DNA of 34,423 nucleotides from Rhodovulum sulfidophilum (GTDB lineage Bacteria; Pseudomonadota; Alphaproteobacteria; Rhodobacterales; Rhodobacteraceae). The translations under genes and the position numbers were made by a program. The notes under the pieces were generated by a model. It was not told the origin of the DNA. It saw only the letters and a program-made list of their open reading frames with translations, and searched no databases. Positions 14,173 to 22,228 of the stretch are shown here, piece after piece. Within the stretch, counting starts at the first letter, position 1; every line of letters begins with the position of its first letter. Location: the NCBI GenBank assembly GCA_003241785.1, contig QFPW01000028.1, positions 1 to 34,423 on the forward strand, in the 5' to 3' direction.

Positions 14173-15561
14173 ATGTCCGCGCAACTGATATCGATCTACG
14201 CACTGGTCGCGATGTTCGTCGTCGCGACGCTCTGGCCCATCAACATGGGCGTCCTCGCCTTCGTGGGCGCCTTCCTTGTCGGCACCATCTTCGCGGGCCA
14301 GGAGACCAAGGACATCATCGCCGGCTTTCCCGGCGGGCTGTTCCTGACCCTGGTCGGCATCACCTGGCTCTTCGCGCTGGCGCAGAACAACGGCACGATC
14401 GACTGGCTGGTGCGCCTCGCGGTGCGGGCGGTGCGGGGCCGGATCGCCGCGATCCCGTGGATCATGTTCGGCATCTCGGCGCTGCTCACCTCCGTCGGCG
14501 CCGTGAGCCCGGGCGCCGTGGCGATCATCGCCCCGATCGCGCTCGGCTTCGCCTTCCGCTACCAGATCTCGCCGATGCTGATGGGCCTCATGGTGGTCCA
14601 TGGGGCGCAGGCGGGCGGCTTCTCCCCGATCTCGATCTACGGCGGCATCACCAACGGCGTGGTCGCGAAGGCCGGCCTGCCGCTCAGCCCGATGACCACC
14701 TTCGCCGCCAGCTTCTTCGTCAACGCCGCCGTCGCGCTCCTGCTCTTCTTCGTGCTCGGCGGCCGCAAGCTTCTCAGCGCGAACGGCACCGGCCCGGTCT
14801 CGGTCACCGTCCCGCATATCGAGATCGCGCGCCCGGCGACCGGCCCGCAGATCTTCGGCGACAGCGAGGCCGAGGCGCTCAGCCCGCAGATCGCCCGCGA
14901 GGGAGGGCAGGGCGACGCCAACCGGCTGACGGCCGACGCCCCGAAGCCCGAAGGCGCCGACGACGGCGGCCTCTACCAGATCGTCACGCTCGCGGGGCTC
15001 GCGCTGCTCGCGATCCTGGTCCTCGCCTTCAAGCTCGACATCGGCTTCGTCGCGCTCTGCATCGGCCTCGTGCTGGCGCTCTGGGCGCCCAACACGCAGA
15101 AGCGGGCGATGAGCCAGGTGGCCTGGCCCGAGATCATGCTGATCACCGGCGTCTCGACCTATGTCGCCGTGCTCGAGCACATGGGCACGATCAGCTTCGT
15201 CGGGGACAGCGTCGCCGGGATGGGCTCGCCCTTGATGGCGGCGCTGCTGCTCTGCTTCATCGGCGCGGTGGTCTCCGCCTTCGCCTCCTCGACCGCCGTG
15301 CTCGGCTCGCTGATCCCGCTCGCCGTGCCCTTCCTGCAGAACGGCTCCGGGGTCGGCGCCATCGGCTTCATCGCCGCCATGGCGGTCGCCTCGACCATCG
15401 TCGACGTCAGCCCGTTCTCGACCAACGGCGCCCTCGTCCTCGCCAACGCGCAGGGGATCGACCGGCAGGTCTTCTTCCGGCGCCTGCTCGGCTATGGCGC
15501 GATCGTCACGCTGGTCGCGCCGATCGTCCTCTGGCTCCTGTTCATCGTGCTGCCCGGATGA
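14173..15561 (+). CDS. matC: Malonate/dicarboxylate carrier, MatC family
   Basis: A 462-residue inner-membrane carrier of the ion-transporter superfamily with a MatC N-terminal domain. The start LISIYALVAMFVVATLWPINMG, the helix-hairpin motif LLTSVGAVSPGAVAIIAPIA and the later ALLTSVG/SAFASSTAVLGSLIPLAVPF halves give the two-repeat layout with about 12-14 hydrophobic segments. A soluble, acidic linker (roughly residues 205-265) joins the halves. It should import malonate for the two enzymes downstream. The ATG at 14173 has GGAGGA about 10 bases upstream. The frame's last codons overlap a possible upstream start for matA, and the regulator lies divergent on the other side. Confidence 0.9.
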   Translation: MSAQLISIYALVAMFVVATLWPINMGVLAFVGAFLVGTIFAGQETKDIIAGFPGGLFLTLVGITWLFALAQNNGTIDWLVRLAVRAVRGRIAAIPWIMFGISALLTSVGAVSPGAVAIIAPIALGFAFRYQISPMLMGLMVVHGAQAGGFSPISIYGGITNGVVAKAGLPLSPMTTFAASFFVNAAVALLLFFVLGGRKLLSANGTGPVSVTVPHIEIARPATGPQIFGDSEAEALSPQIAREGGQGDANRLTADAPKPEGADDGGLYQIVTLAGLALLAILVLAFKLDIGFVALCIGLVLALWAPNTQKRAMSQVAWPEIMLITGVSTYVAVLEHMGTISFVGDSVAGMGSPLMAALLLCFIGAVVSAFASSTAVLGSLIPLAVPFLQNGSGVGAIGFIAAMAVASTIVDVSPFSTNGALVLANAQGIDRQVFFRRLLGYGAIVTLVAPIVLWLLFIVLPG

Positions 15562-15590
15562 GCCTCGACATGCCCGAAAAGGAGAACCCC

Positions 15591-16964
15591 GTGACCAAAG
15601 CCGTCCGCCCGGATCGCCAGGGCAAGCCCGCCTTCCTCGGCGACCTCCTCGACACGCTGACCGAACGCGGCCGCAACCTCATGCGCCGGCGCGAGCCGGC
15701 GGATGCCCCGGTCGCGGCGCCCGATCTCGCGACGCTCGGCGATCACCTGCTCTCGCGGCGCGGCGAGGCCTCGGGCGTCGCGCTGGCCCGGGCGCTCGCG
15801 ACCGCCTTCGACGCGGCCTCGCCCGAGGAGCGGCGCGGCTTCCTCGCCCTCCTCGCCGAGCGCTTCGGTCCCGATCCGGAGGCGGTCGCGGCGGCGATCG
15901 AGGCGGTCCGCGCCGAGGAGCCGGACGCGCTCGAACGGCTGCACGCCGCCGCCGAGCCGCGGCGGCAGGAGCTGCTGCGCCGCCTCAACCTCGCGCCCGG
16001 CGGCACCGCGGCGCTGGTGCGGATGCGCGCGGAGCTGCTGGACCATCTCCGCGACCACGCCGAGCTGCGCCGGGTGGACGCGGATTTCGCCCATCTCTTC
16101 GGCTCCTGGTTCAACCGCGGCTTCCTCGTCCTGCGCCACATCGACTGGACGACGCCGGCGCATATCCTGGAGAGGATCATCCGCTACGAGGCGGTGCACG
16201 CGATCCGGAACTGGGACGACCTGCGCAACCGGGTCCAGCCGACCGACCGGCGCTGCTACGGCTTCTTCCACCCGCAGCTCGTCGACGAGCCGCTGATCTT
16301 CGTCGAGGTGGCGCTGACCGAGGCCATCCCCGACAATGTCGGCGAGCTCCTCGATCTCGCGCGCGCGCCGATCGCGGCGGAGCAGGCGACGACGGCGGTG
16401 TTCTATTCGATCTCGAACACCCAGCGCGGCCTCGCGGGCGTCTCCTTCGGCAATTTCCTCATCAAGCAGGTGGTCGAGGACCTGAAGGCGGAACTCCCGA
16501 ACGTGAAGACCTTCGTCACCCTGTCGCCGGTGCCGGGCTTCGCCGCCTGGCTCGGCCGCGAGCGGGCGGCCGAGGCCTCGGAGATCCTCGACGCCGGGCG
16601 CCGCGCCGCGCTGGCGCTGCTCGACGAACCCGACTGGCATCTCGACCCGGAGAAGGCCGAGGCGGCGCGCGCGGCGCTCATCCCGGTCGCGGCCCACTAT
16701 TTCCTCAAGGCGAAGGACCGGTCCGGCCGGCCGGTCGATCCGGTCGCCCGCTTCCACCTCGGCAACGGCGCCCGGCTCGAACGGCTGAACTTCCTCGGCG
16801 ATGTCTCGCCGAACGGGCTGCGCCAGGCGCATGGGCTGATGGTCAACTACCTTTACGACCTCGGCCAGATCGAGAAGAACCATGAGGCCTTCGCCGAGAA
16901 GGGCCTCGTCGCCGCCTCCGCCGAGGTCCGGCGGGCGCTGCCCGTCGCCGCCTCCTCGTCGTGA
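15591..16964 (+). CDS. matA: Malonyl-CoA decarboxylase
   Basis: A 457-residue enzyme converting malonyl-CoA to acetyl-CoA and CO2. The N-terminal helical domain is followed by a GNAT-like catalytic domain holding the conserved blocks CYGFFHPQLVDEPLIFVEVAL, VFYSISNTQRGLAGVSFGNFLIK, FVTLSPVPGFAAWL and ARFHLGNGARLERLNFLGD. The catalytic Ser/His pair known from human MCD should lie in these blocks (His in FHLGNGA; the Ser most likely in the SISNTQRGL or TLSPVPG block). I chose the GTG at 15591 because AAAGGAG lies 7-8 bases upstream. An ATG at 15558 overlapping the matC stop (ATGA) would add 11 residues. It sits between carrier and synthetase in a single operon. Confidence 0.93.
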   Translation: MTKAVRPDRQGKPAFLGDLLDTLTERGRNLMRRREPADAPVAAPDLATLGDHLLSRRGEASGVALARALATAFDAASPEERRGFLALLAERFGPDPEAVAAAIEAVRAEEPDALERLHAAAEPRRQELLRRLNLAPGGTAALVRMRAELLDHLRDHAELRRVDADFAHLFGSWFNRGFLVLRHIDWTTPAHILERIIRYEAVHAIRNWDDLRNRVQPTDRRCYGFFHPQLVDEPLIFVEVALTEAIPDNVGELLDLARAPIAAEQATTAVFYSISNTQRGLAGVSFGNFLIKQVVEDLKAELPNVKTFVTLSPVPGFAAWLGRERAAEASEILDAGRRAALALLDEPDWHLDPEKAEAARAALIPVAAHYFLKAKDRSGRPVDPVARFHLGNGARLERLNFLGDVSPNGLRQAHGLMVNYLYDLGQIEKNHEAFAEKGLVAASAEVRRALPVAASSS

Positions 16965-16987
16965 ACTTTCCAATTCAGGTGACCGTC

Positions 16988-18520
16988 ATGAACGCCAACC
17001 TCTTCGCCCGGCTGACCGCCGGCATCGCCGATCCCAAAGCAACCGCGATCGAGACCGCGACCGGCGCGCGGATCTCCTACGCCGATCTCGTCGCGCGCGT
17101 CGGGGCGATGGCCAACGCGCTCGTCGGCCTCGGCGTGCGGCCCGGCGACCGGGTGGCCGCGCAGGTCGAGAAATCCGTCGAGGCGATCGTCCTCTATCTC
17201 GGCACGGTCCGCGCCGGCGGCGTGTTCCTGCCGCTCAACACCGGCTATACCGCGCCCGAGATCGCCTATTTCGTCGGCGACGCCGAGCCCGCCGTCTTCG
17301 TCTGCGACCCGGCCAGGATCGAGGCGCTCCGCCCCGCCGCCGAGGCGGCCGGCGCGCGGCTCGTGACGCTCGACGCGCGCGGCGAGGGCACGCTCATGGC
17401 CGCCGCGCGCGCCGCGCCGGCCGAGTTCGACACGGTGGAGCGCGAGGCGGACGATCTCGCCGCCCTCCTTTACACCTCCGGCACCACCGGACGCTCGAAG
17501 GGGGCGATGCTCACCCATGGCAACCTCGTCTCCAACACGCTCGCGCTCCGGGACGTCTGGCGCTTCACGGCGGAGGACGTGCTGATCCACGCGCTGCCGA
17601 TCTTCCACACCCACGGGCTCTTCGTCGCGACCAACGTCACGCTCTTCTCCGGCGCCGCGATGATCTTCCTGCCGAAGTTCGACATCGACCGCGTCTTCGA
17701 GCTGATGCCGCGCGCCACCGTCCTGATGGGGGTTCCGACCTTCTACGTCCGCCTGCTCGGGGACGACATGCTGAACGCCGAGACGACGGCGCACATGCGC
17801 CTCTTCGTCTCCGGATCCGCGCCGCTCCTCGCCGAGACGCATCGGGCGTGGCGGGCCCGGACCGGCCACGCGATCCTCGAGCGCTACGGCATGACCGAGA
17901 CCAACATGAACACCTCGAACCCCTATGACGGCGACCGGGTCGCGGGCACGGTCGGGTTTCCGCTGCCGGGGGTCGAGATCATCGTCACCGACCCGGAGAC
18001 TGGGCGCGAGCTGGCGGAGGGCGAGATCGGCATGATCGAGGTGCGCGGCCCGAACGTCTTCAAGGGCTACTGGCGGATGCCGGAGAAGACCGCCGCCGAG
18101 CTCCGCGCGAACGGGTTCTTCGTCACCGGCGACCTCGGCCGGATCGACGATCGCGGCTACGTCCACATCGTCGGCCGCGGCAAGGACCTCATCATCACCG
18201 GCGGCTACAACGTCTATCCGAAGGAGATCGAGGCCGAGCTCGACGAGATCCCCGGGGTCGTGGAATCGGCGGTGATCGGCGTGCCGCACCGCGATTTTGG
18301 CGAAGGCGTCACCGCCGTGGTCGTCCCGGCCGGCGCGCCCGTGCTGGACGAGTCGTCCATCCTCAAGGAGCTCGAGGCCCGGCTCGCCAGGTTCAAGCTG
18401 CCGAAGCGGGTGCTCTTCGTCGACGAGCTGCCGCGCAACACGATGGGCAAGGTGCAGAAGAACGTCCTGCGCGACCGGTTCGCCGACCTCTACGGCGCCG
18501 TGACGACGACCAGCGGATGA
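16988..18520 (+). CDS. matB: Malonyl-CoA synthetase (malonate-CoA ligase)
   Basis: A 510-residue member of the adenylate-forming ANL superfamily that activates malonate with ATP and CoA. Motifs are the P-loop YTSGTTGRSKGAMLTHGN near residue 160, YGMTETNMNTSNP (diagnostic of malonyl-CoA synthetases), GDLGRIDDRGYVHIVGRGKD with GGYNVYPKEIE at the hinge, and the catalytic Lys in RNTMGKVQKN near the C-terminus. The length matches MatB of Rhizobium and Rhodopseudomonas. The start at 16988 lies 23 bases after the decarboxylase stop, with AGGTGA upstream. Together with matC and matA it completes a route from external malonate to acetyl-CoA. Confidence 0.95.
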   Translation: MNANLFARLTAGIADPKATAIETATGARISYADLVARVGAMANALVGLGVRPGDRVAAQVEKSVEAIVLYLGTVRAGGVFLPLNTGYTAPEIAYFVGDAEPAVFVCDPARIEALRPAAEAAGARLVTLDARGEGTLMAAARAAPAEFDTVEREADDLAALLYTSGTTGRSKGAMLTHGNLVSNTLALRDVWRFTAEDVLIHALPIFHTHGLFVATNVTLFSGAAMIFLPKFDIDRVFELMPRATVLMGVPTFYVRLLGDDMLNAETTAHMRLFVSGSAPLLAETHRAWRARTGHAILERYGMTETNMNTSNPYDGDRVAGTVGFPLPGVEIIVTDPETGRELAEGEIGMIEVRGPNVFKGYWRMPEKTAAELRANGFFVTGDLGRIDDRGYVHIVGRGKDLIITGGYNVYPKEIEAELDEIPGVVESAVIGVPHRDFGEGVTAVVVPAGAPVLDESSILKELEARLARFKLPKRVLFVDELPRNTMGKVQKNVLRDRFADLYGAVTTTSG

Positions 18521-18706
18521 CCCGGCGCGGGCGGATGGCCGCGGGGGCATCTCCGCGCGATCCGTCCGCGTCCGGGCTCAGGCGCGGGACAGGGCGCGGG
18601 GCCGATCCGGCGCGGCATGCCCCGGGGTGAATGCGCGAGGCGGCCTTGCCGCGTCCCGGCCAGCGGGTCACGCCCGAAGCGACGGACGGGAGCCTCGGCG
18701 ACGCGG

Positions 18707-19318
18707 ATGACCTGCCCGCGCTGCGCACGGCTGCTCCTGCTTTCGTTCCTCTGGGGTGGGGGGGTCTTCTTCGCCGCCGTGGCGGTGCGCGAGCCGCCGC
18801 CCCTTACCGTCTTCCTGTCGCGGACCGGCCTCGCCGTCCTAGGGCTGGCGCTCGTGCCGTAACTCGGGGGCGAGAATTCACCCATCCTTCCTGATAGTGG
18901 GCCTGCTCAATACCCTGCTGCCCTTCCGCCTGCCGCTCTGGGCGCAGACGATGATTCCGAAGCGGCCTCGCCTCGATCCTTGAACCCGACCACGCCGGTC
19001 TTCGCGATCATCGCCGCGCATCTCCTGCTGGCGGACGAGCGGATGGCGCCGAACAAGGCGATCGGCATCGTGCTCAGCTTTCTCGGCGTCGTGGTCCTTC
19101 TCGGCGGGGACCCGCTGGGCGGCGAGAATTTCGCCCTGACCGGAATGCTGGGCTTGGTGTCGACGGCGCTCGCCTGGCCCCATTGCGCCGGAATGGGCCT
19201 GATCGGCGCCGGCCTTCTGGCGATCGACGGTCGTATCCTGGGCTCGGGGAAGCGGTGGCCCACCTCGCCGTCGATGACCGCGGCGAAGTGTGGACGACGA
19301 CGCTCTCGCCGAGGGTGA
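18707..19318 (+). pseudogene. DMT/EamA-family transporter, frameshifted and internally deleted
   Basis: Three frames together resemble one EamA (drug/metabolite) transporter. From the ATG at 18707 comes ARLLLLSFLWGGGVFFAAVAVREPPPLT, which ends at a stop near 18862. Then VGLLNTLLPFRLPLWAQTMI at about 18897-18960 is followed by a frameshift into LNPTTPVFAIIAAHLLLADERMAPNKAIGI and GVVVLLGGDPL. After a fifth helix (LGLVSTALAWP) the text jumps to HCAGMGLIGAGLLAIDGRIL, which is the usual C-terminal end of these proteins, so the second half is missing. A full EamA protein would have about 290 residues and 10 helices; this remnant could not make one. Confidence 0.78.
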
Positions 19319-19542
19319 GGACCGAGTCGGGCTTTATGCTTCTTGGCTGCGATGACGCCGCTGAGATGTGCCCGCCAACTCCGACGAGGGGCTCCCGGCC
19401 GCCGCCCGCGCTTAGTTCCGATGGAACCCCGATGGAATGCCGAAACCGGCCGATCAGAGGCGCGATCCCGCGAATTCGGCTCGGCGCGCTCCCATGGCGG
19501 GCATACCATCGCGAGAGTCGGAACTCCTCGAGGAACAGGAAG

Positions 19543-21183
19543 ATGACGGCCACGATCGCGCCTTTGAACAGCATCGTGCATCTCGGCGCCGCGCGCGTCG
19601 ACCTCGACGCGGAGCGTGTCGTCGGACCGGATGGTCAGGAGGCGACGCTTCGGCCACAGAGCTTCGCGGTACTGCGGCTGCTGATCGCCAGGACCGGGCG
19701 GCTTGTCACCAAGGATGAGCTGCAGGCGGCGGTCTGGCCCGGGGTCATTGTCACCGACGACAGCCTCGTGCAGTGCATCGGCGAGATCCGCAGGGCTCTC
19801 GGCGACGACGCGCGCGCCCTCGTCGAGACGGTCCCGCGGCGCGGCTACCGGCTGGTCGCCGCGCCTCGGCCAGCGCGTCCGGTGACCTGGCGCGAGGGAC
19901 GGGCGGCGGCTTTCGGCGCGACGCTCGTCCTCCTGGCGCTCGGGATCGGCGCCTGGCGGACGATGGGAGCGAACGAGAGCCCGTCCCACATCCCGGTGGT
20001 GGCGGTGCTGCCCTTCGACAGCATGGCGGGCGAGACGGAGGCCTATCTCGGATCGGGTATCACGGAGGACGTCATCTCGATGCTGGCGCGCACGCCGGAC
20101 GTGGCGGTGATCGCGCGAAGCTCGTCCTTCGCCTATGGCGACGCGCCGCGCGACATTCGCGAGATCGGCGCGGCGCTGGGGGCCGACTACCTGCTCGAGG
20201 GCAGCGTCCGGCGCGAAGGCGACAAGCTCCGCGTCGTGGCACAGCTCGAGGATACCGAGACCGGCCAGCACGTCTGGGCCGACCGCTTCGACCGGGCCGG
20301 GGCGGACCCCTGGGCGCTCGTGGACGAGATCTCGGGCCGGATCATCTTCGCGCTCGCCGGCGAGAACGGCGAAATCAAACGCGCGCAGTTCCGCGAGGCC
20401 TGGGGCAAGGATGCGACCTCGCTCGGGGAATACGACTATTTCCTGCGCGGGCTCGACATCTACATGAATGGCGACGGTCCCGCGGACATCGCGCGGGCGG
20501 ATGCGATCTGGCAGGAGGGGCTGGCCAAATACCCGGACTCCGCGCTCCTCAGAACGAAGATGGCCTGGGGACACTGGACGGCGGCCTGGTGGTACTGGGA
20601 CGATCTCGATCACAACTTCTCCGAGGCCGGCCGCCTGGTCACCGAGGCGCTGGCGCGGGACAACCTCTCGCCGGAGGTGCGGCGCTCCGCGCACTGGCTG
20701 AACGCCTTCGTCCAGATGCAGCGGGGGAACTATGCCAACGGGGTCGAGGAGGCGAAGCGGACCATCGCCCTCGCGCCCTATGACGCGCGGGTGCTGCGAC
20801 AGCTGACCGACGTGCTGATCGCGGACGGGGAATACGAGATGGCGCTGGAGTGGCTCGCTCGCGCCGAGCCGCGTGAACCCGGGCGGGAGGACGAATACAT
20901 TCTGCAGCGGGCGCTGATCCACCGCCTGTCGGGCCGGTATGACGAGGCGCTGGCGGAATACGCGAAGGTGCCGGAGCCGGACGTCTATCCGCGGCTGTCG
21001 CGGGCGATCGCCTTGGTTGAACTCGGCCGGATCGAGGAGGCGCGCGCGGTGGTTCGGGGCGCGCTCGCCGAAAAGCCGGACTTCACCCAGGCCACGTGGC
21101 GCGAAGGATCGTTCCACAGCGATCCGGCCATACTCGCCGGCGAGATATCGGCGCTCGCGCGGGCCGGACTGCCCGAATCGTGA
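19543..21183 (+). CDS. CadC-like transcriptional regulator with TolB-like and TPR-type C-terminal domain
   Basis: A 546-residue protein with an N-terminal OmpR/PhoB-type winged helix (about residues 14-106, including LRPQSFAVLRLLIARTGRLVTKDELQAAVWPG and VETVPRRGYRLVA). A single hydrophobic helix follows (about 121-138, FGATLVLLALGIGAW), then a TolB-like region (VVAVLPFDSMAGETEAYLGSGITEDVISMLAR through GQHVWADRFDR, about 150-245), then helical tandem TPR-like repeats to the end. Proteins of this layout are membrane-anchored one-component regulators, often annotated with adenylate-cyclase-like domains. The ATG at 19543 has an AGGAACAGGA ribosome binding site. Neighbours are pseudogenes, so its targets are not evident. 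It looks intact and is followed by a strong hairpin. Confidence 0.87.
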   Translation: MTATIAPLNSIVHLGAARVDLDAERVVGPDGQEATLRPQSFAVLRLLIARTGRLVTKDELQAAVWPGVIVTDDSLVQCIGEIRRALGDDARALVETVPRRGYRLVAAPRPARPVTWREGRAAAFGATLVLLALGIGAWRTMGANESPSHIPVVAVLPFDSMAGETEAYLGSGITEDVISMLARTPDVAVIARSSSFAYGDAPRDIREIGAALGADYLLEGSVRREGDKLRVVAQLEDTETGQHVWADRFDRAGADPWALVDEISGRIIFALAGENGEIKRAQFREAWGKDATSLGEYDYFLRGLDIYMNGDGPADIARADAIWQEGLAKYPDSALLRTKMAWGHWTAAWWYWDDLDHNFSEAGRLVTEALARDNLSPEVRRSAHWLNAFVQMQRGNYANGVEEAKRTIALAPYDARVLRQLTDVLIADGEYEMALEWLARAEPREPGREDEYILQRALIHRLSGRYDEALAEYAKVPEPDVYPRLSRAIALVELGRIEEARAVVRGALAEKPDFTQATWREGSFHSDPAILAGEISALARAGLPES

Positions 21184-21190
21184 TCCCGGC

Positions 21191-21222
21191 CGGAACCGCG
21201 CTCCTCCGAGAGCGCCGTTCCG
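21191..21222 (+). terminator. Stem-loop just after the CadC-like gene
   Basis: GGAAC/GTTCC outer arms and GCGCTC/GAGCGC inner arms, separated by one C-C mismatch, give an 11-12 bp stem with a 6-base loop beginning 8 bases after the stop codon. There is no strong U-run, so it may be a weak intrinsic terminator or an mRNA 3' stabiliser. Confidence 0.5.
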
Positions 21223-21652
21223 CAGTTCCTGGGGCGCATCGACGAAAAGGCGAGATGGCGACCTGCACGCCCGGGGGACGTGATCGCCCCGGTAGGGATC
21301 CTTGGACCTTCGATTACCAACGGGCGTTTCCTTGCCCCTCCTTATGGCAGCGCCGTCCACAGCCGCGACCTCGCGGCCGAGGCGCGGGGCTTCATGGCGG
21401 CCAGGCTCGCCGCCGCCGGGCGGTCGCTCGCCCCCGTGGGCGCGCTGCCCCCGCGCGCGCCGGACCGGGAGCGCGCGGCATGAGCCCGAAATTCGGCGTC
21501 CATGGCCTCGTGCTGACCGATGATCGGCCCAAGGCCCCGGCCGCGGCTGCCGGACCGCGCCGCGCCGACCGAGCGGCAGCGCGACCAAGTGGCGGCGAGC
21601 CTCGCCCGTCTCGACGCCCGCGCCCGGGAACTCGGGTTGGCCTTCTCCCCCC
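21223..21652. other. Gene-poor stretch with possible ORF remnants
   Basis: No intact gene is recognised. On the plus strand a short frame ending at 21483 (…RDLAAEARGFMAARLAAAG…) overlaps by ATGA a second short frame starting SPKFGVHGLVLTDD at 21480. The second loosely recalls the N-terminus of TIM-barrel sugar isomerases (typically F/LGVHSLVWT), after which the frame degenerates. The ATGA overlap suggests two former operon genes cut down to fragments, but the identification is weak. Confidence 0.25.
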
Positions 21653-21940
21653 TCGGCGATCGCGGTGTTGAAGCTCGAAATCGGCGTTCCGCGCCTCGAA
21701 CGTCGTGATCCGTCCCAGGGTGCGCTCCTGCGCGATAGGCTCGACCGGCGTGTCCCGACGGATTTCGAGGGGCGCGTTCTGGCGATCGACACGGTGGTGG
21801 CCCGGCGCCGCGCCCGTCTTCAGCCAGGGCGGTCGCGGCGATCAAAGAGTCACGGTCCGGCTGTGGATCGCATAGCATGACAGTCGTGACGCGCGACGTC
21901 GCCGATTTCGATGATACCGGGCTTCCGTTGATCACTGAGC
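21653..21940 (+). pseudogene. VapC/FitB-type PIN toxin remnant with a ~57-bp internal inversion
   Basis: On the plus strand SAIAVLKLEIGVPRLERRDPSQGALLR and DRRVPTDFEGRVLAIDTVVARRRARL (to about 21817) match the middle of FitB/VapC toxins, and SMTVVTRDVADFDDTGLPLI (21874-21934) matches their C-terminus. Between them the plus strand is out of register. The complementary strand of about 21818-21874 reads CDPQPDRDSLIAATALAE, exactly the missing block in the right order. So the segment has flipped in place. The N-terminus with the first Asp and any antitoxin partner are missing. The remnant cannot be active. Confidence 0.75.
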
Positions 21941-22171
21941 GGTCGAGCTCGAGGAAGCCGCGGCGCGCCAGCGTCGATCAAGCGGCTGACCGCTTTGGGC
22001 CCGCGTTTCTATTGAAGGGAGGCTTGATGGGTCCGGTCTGCTAAGGCGTGCCGAAAGCCCTGAGGTGGCGAGACGGTCTGGGCGGTGATCCGGGCGCCGA
22101 TTGTCTGCATCGCGAACAGGGGCACGTGTCCGCGACCGACCGGGGGCTTGACCGGTCAGCCGGAAGTCGCG

Positions 22172-22195
22172 CGCATGCTTCGAGAGAAGCATGCG
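22172..22195 (-). terminator. Perfect hairpin after the DUF1254 operon
   Basis: CGCATGCTTC (22172-22181), loop GAGA, and GAAGCATGCG (22186-22195) form a perfect 10-bp stem. It lies 33 bases after the stop of the last minus-strand gene of the exported-protein operon. No U-run follows, so termination could be weak. The position fits the 3' end of that operon. Confidence 0.55.
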
Positions 22196-22228
22196 GCGTG
22201 CACGGGCCGGAGAGTACGCCCATCCGGC

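Noticed and set aside
14457..15557. A long plus-strand frame running through matC before reaching matA
   Set aside because: The part before the matA start is Arg-rich out-of-frame text of matC; matA starts at the GTG at 15591 with its own ribosome binding site.
19074..19574. A 166-codon minus-strand frame upstream of the CadC-like gene
   Set aside because: No recognisable motif; the same region holds EamA homology on the plus strand and the promoter of the CadC-like gene.
21480..21530. Possible N-terminus of a sugar isomerase-type TIM barrel (SPKFGVHGLVL)
   Set aside because: Only about ten residues resemble the family and the frame fails at once; kept as a note in the gene-poor stretch but not called as a gene.
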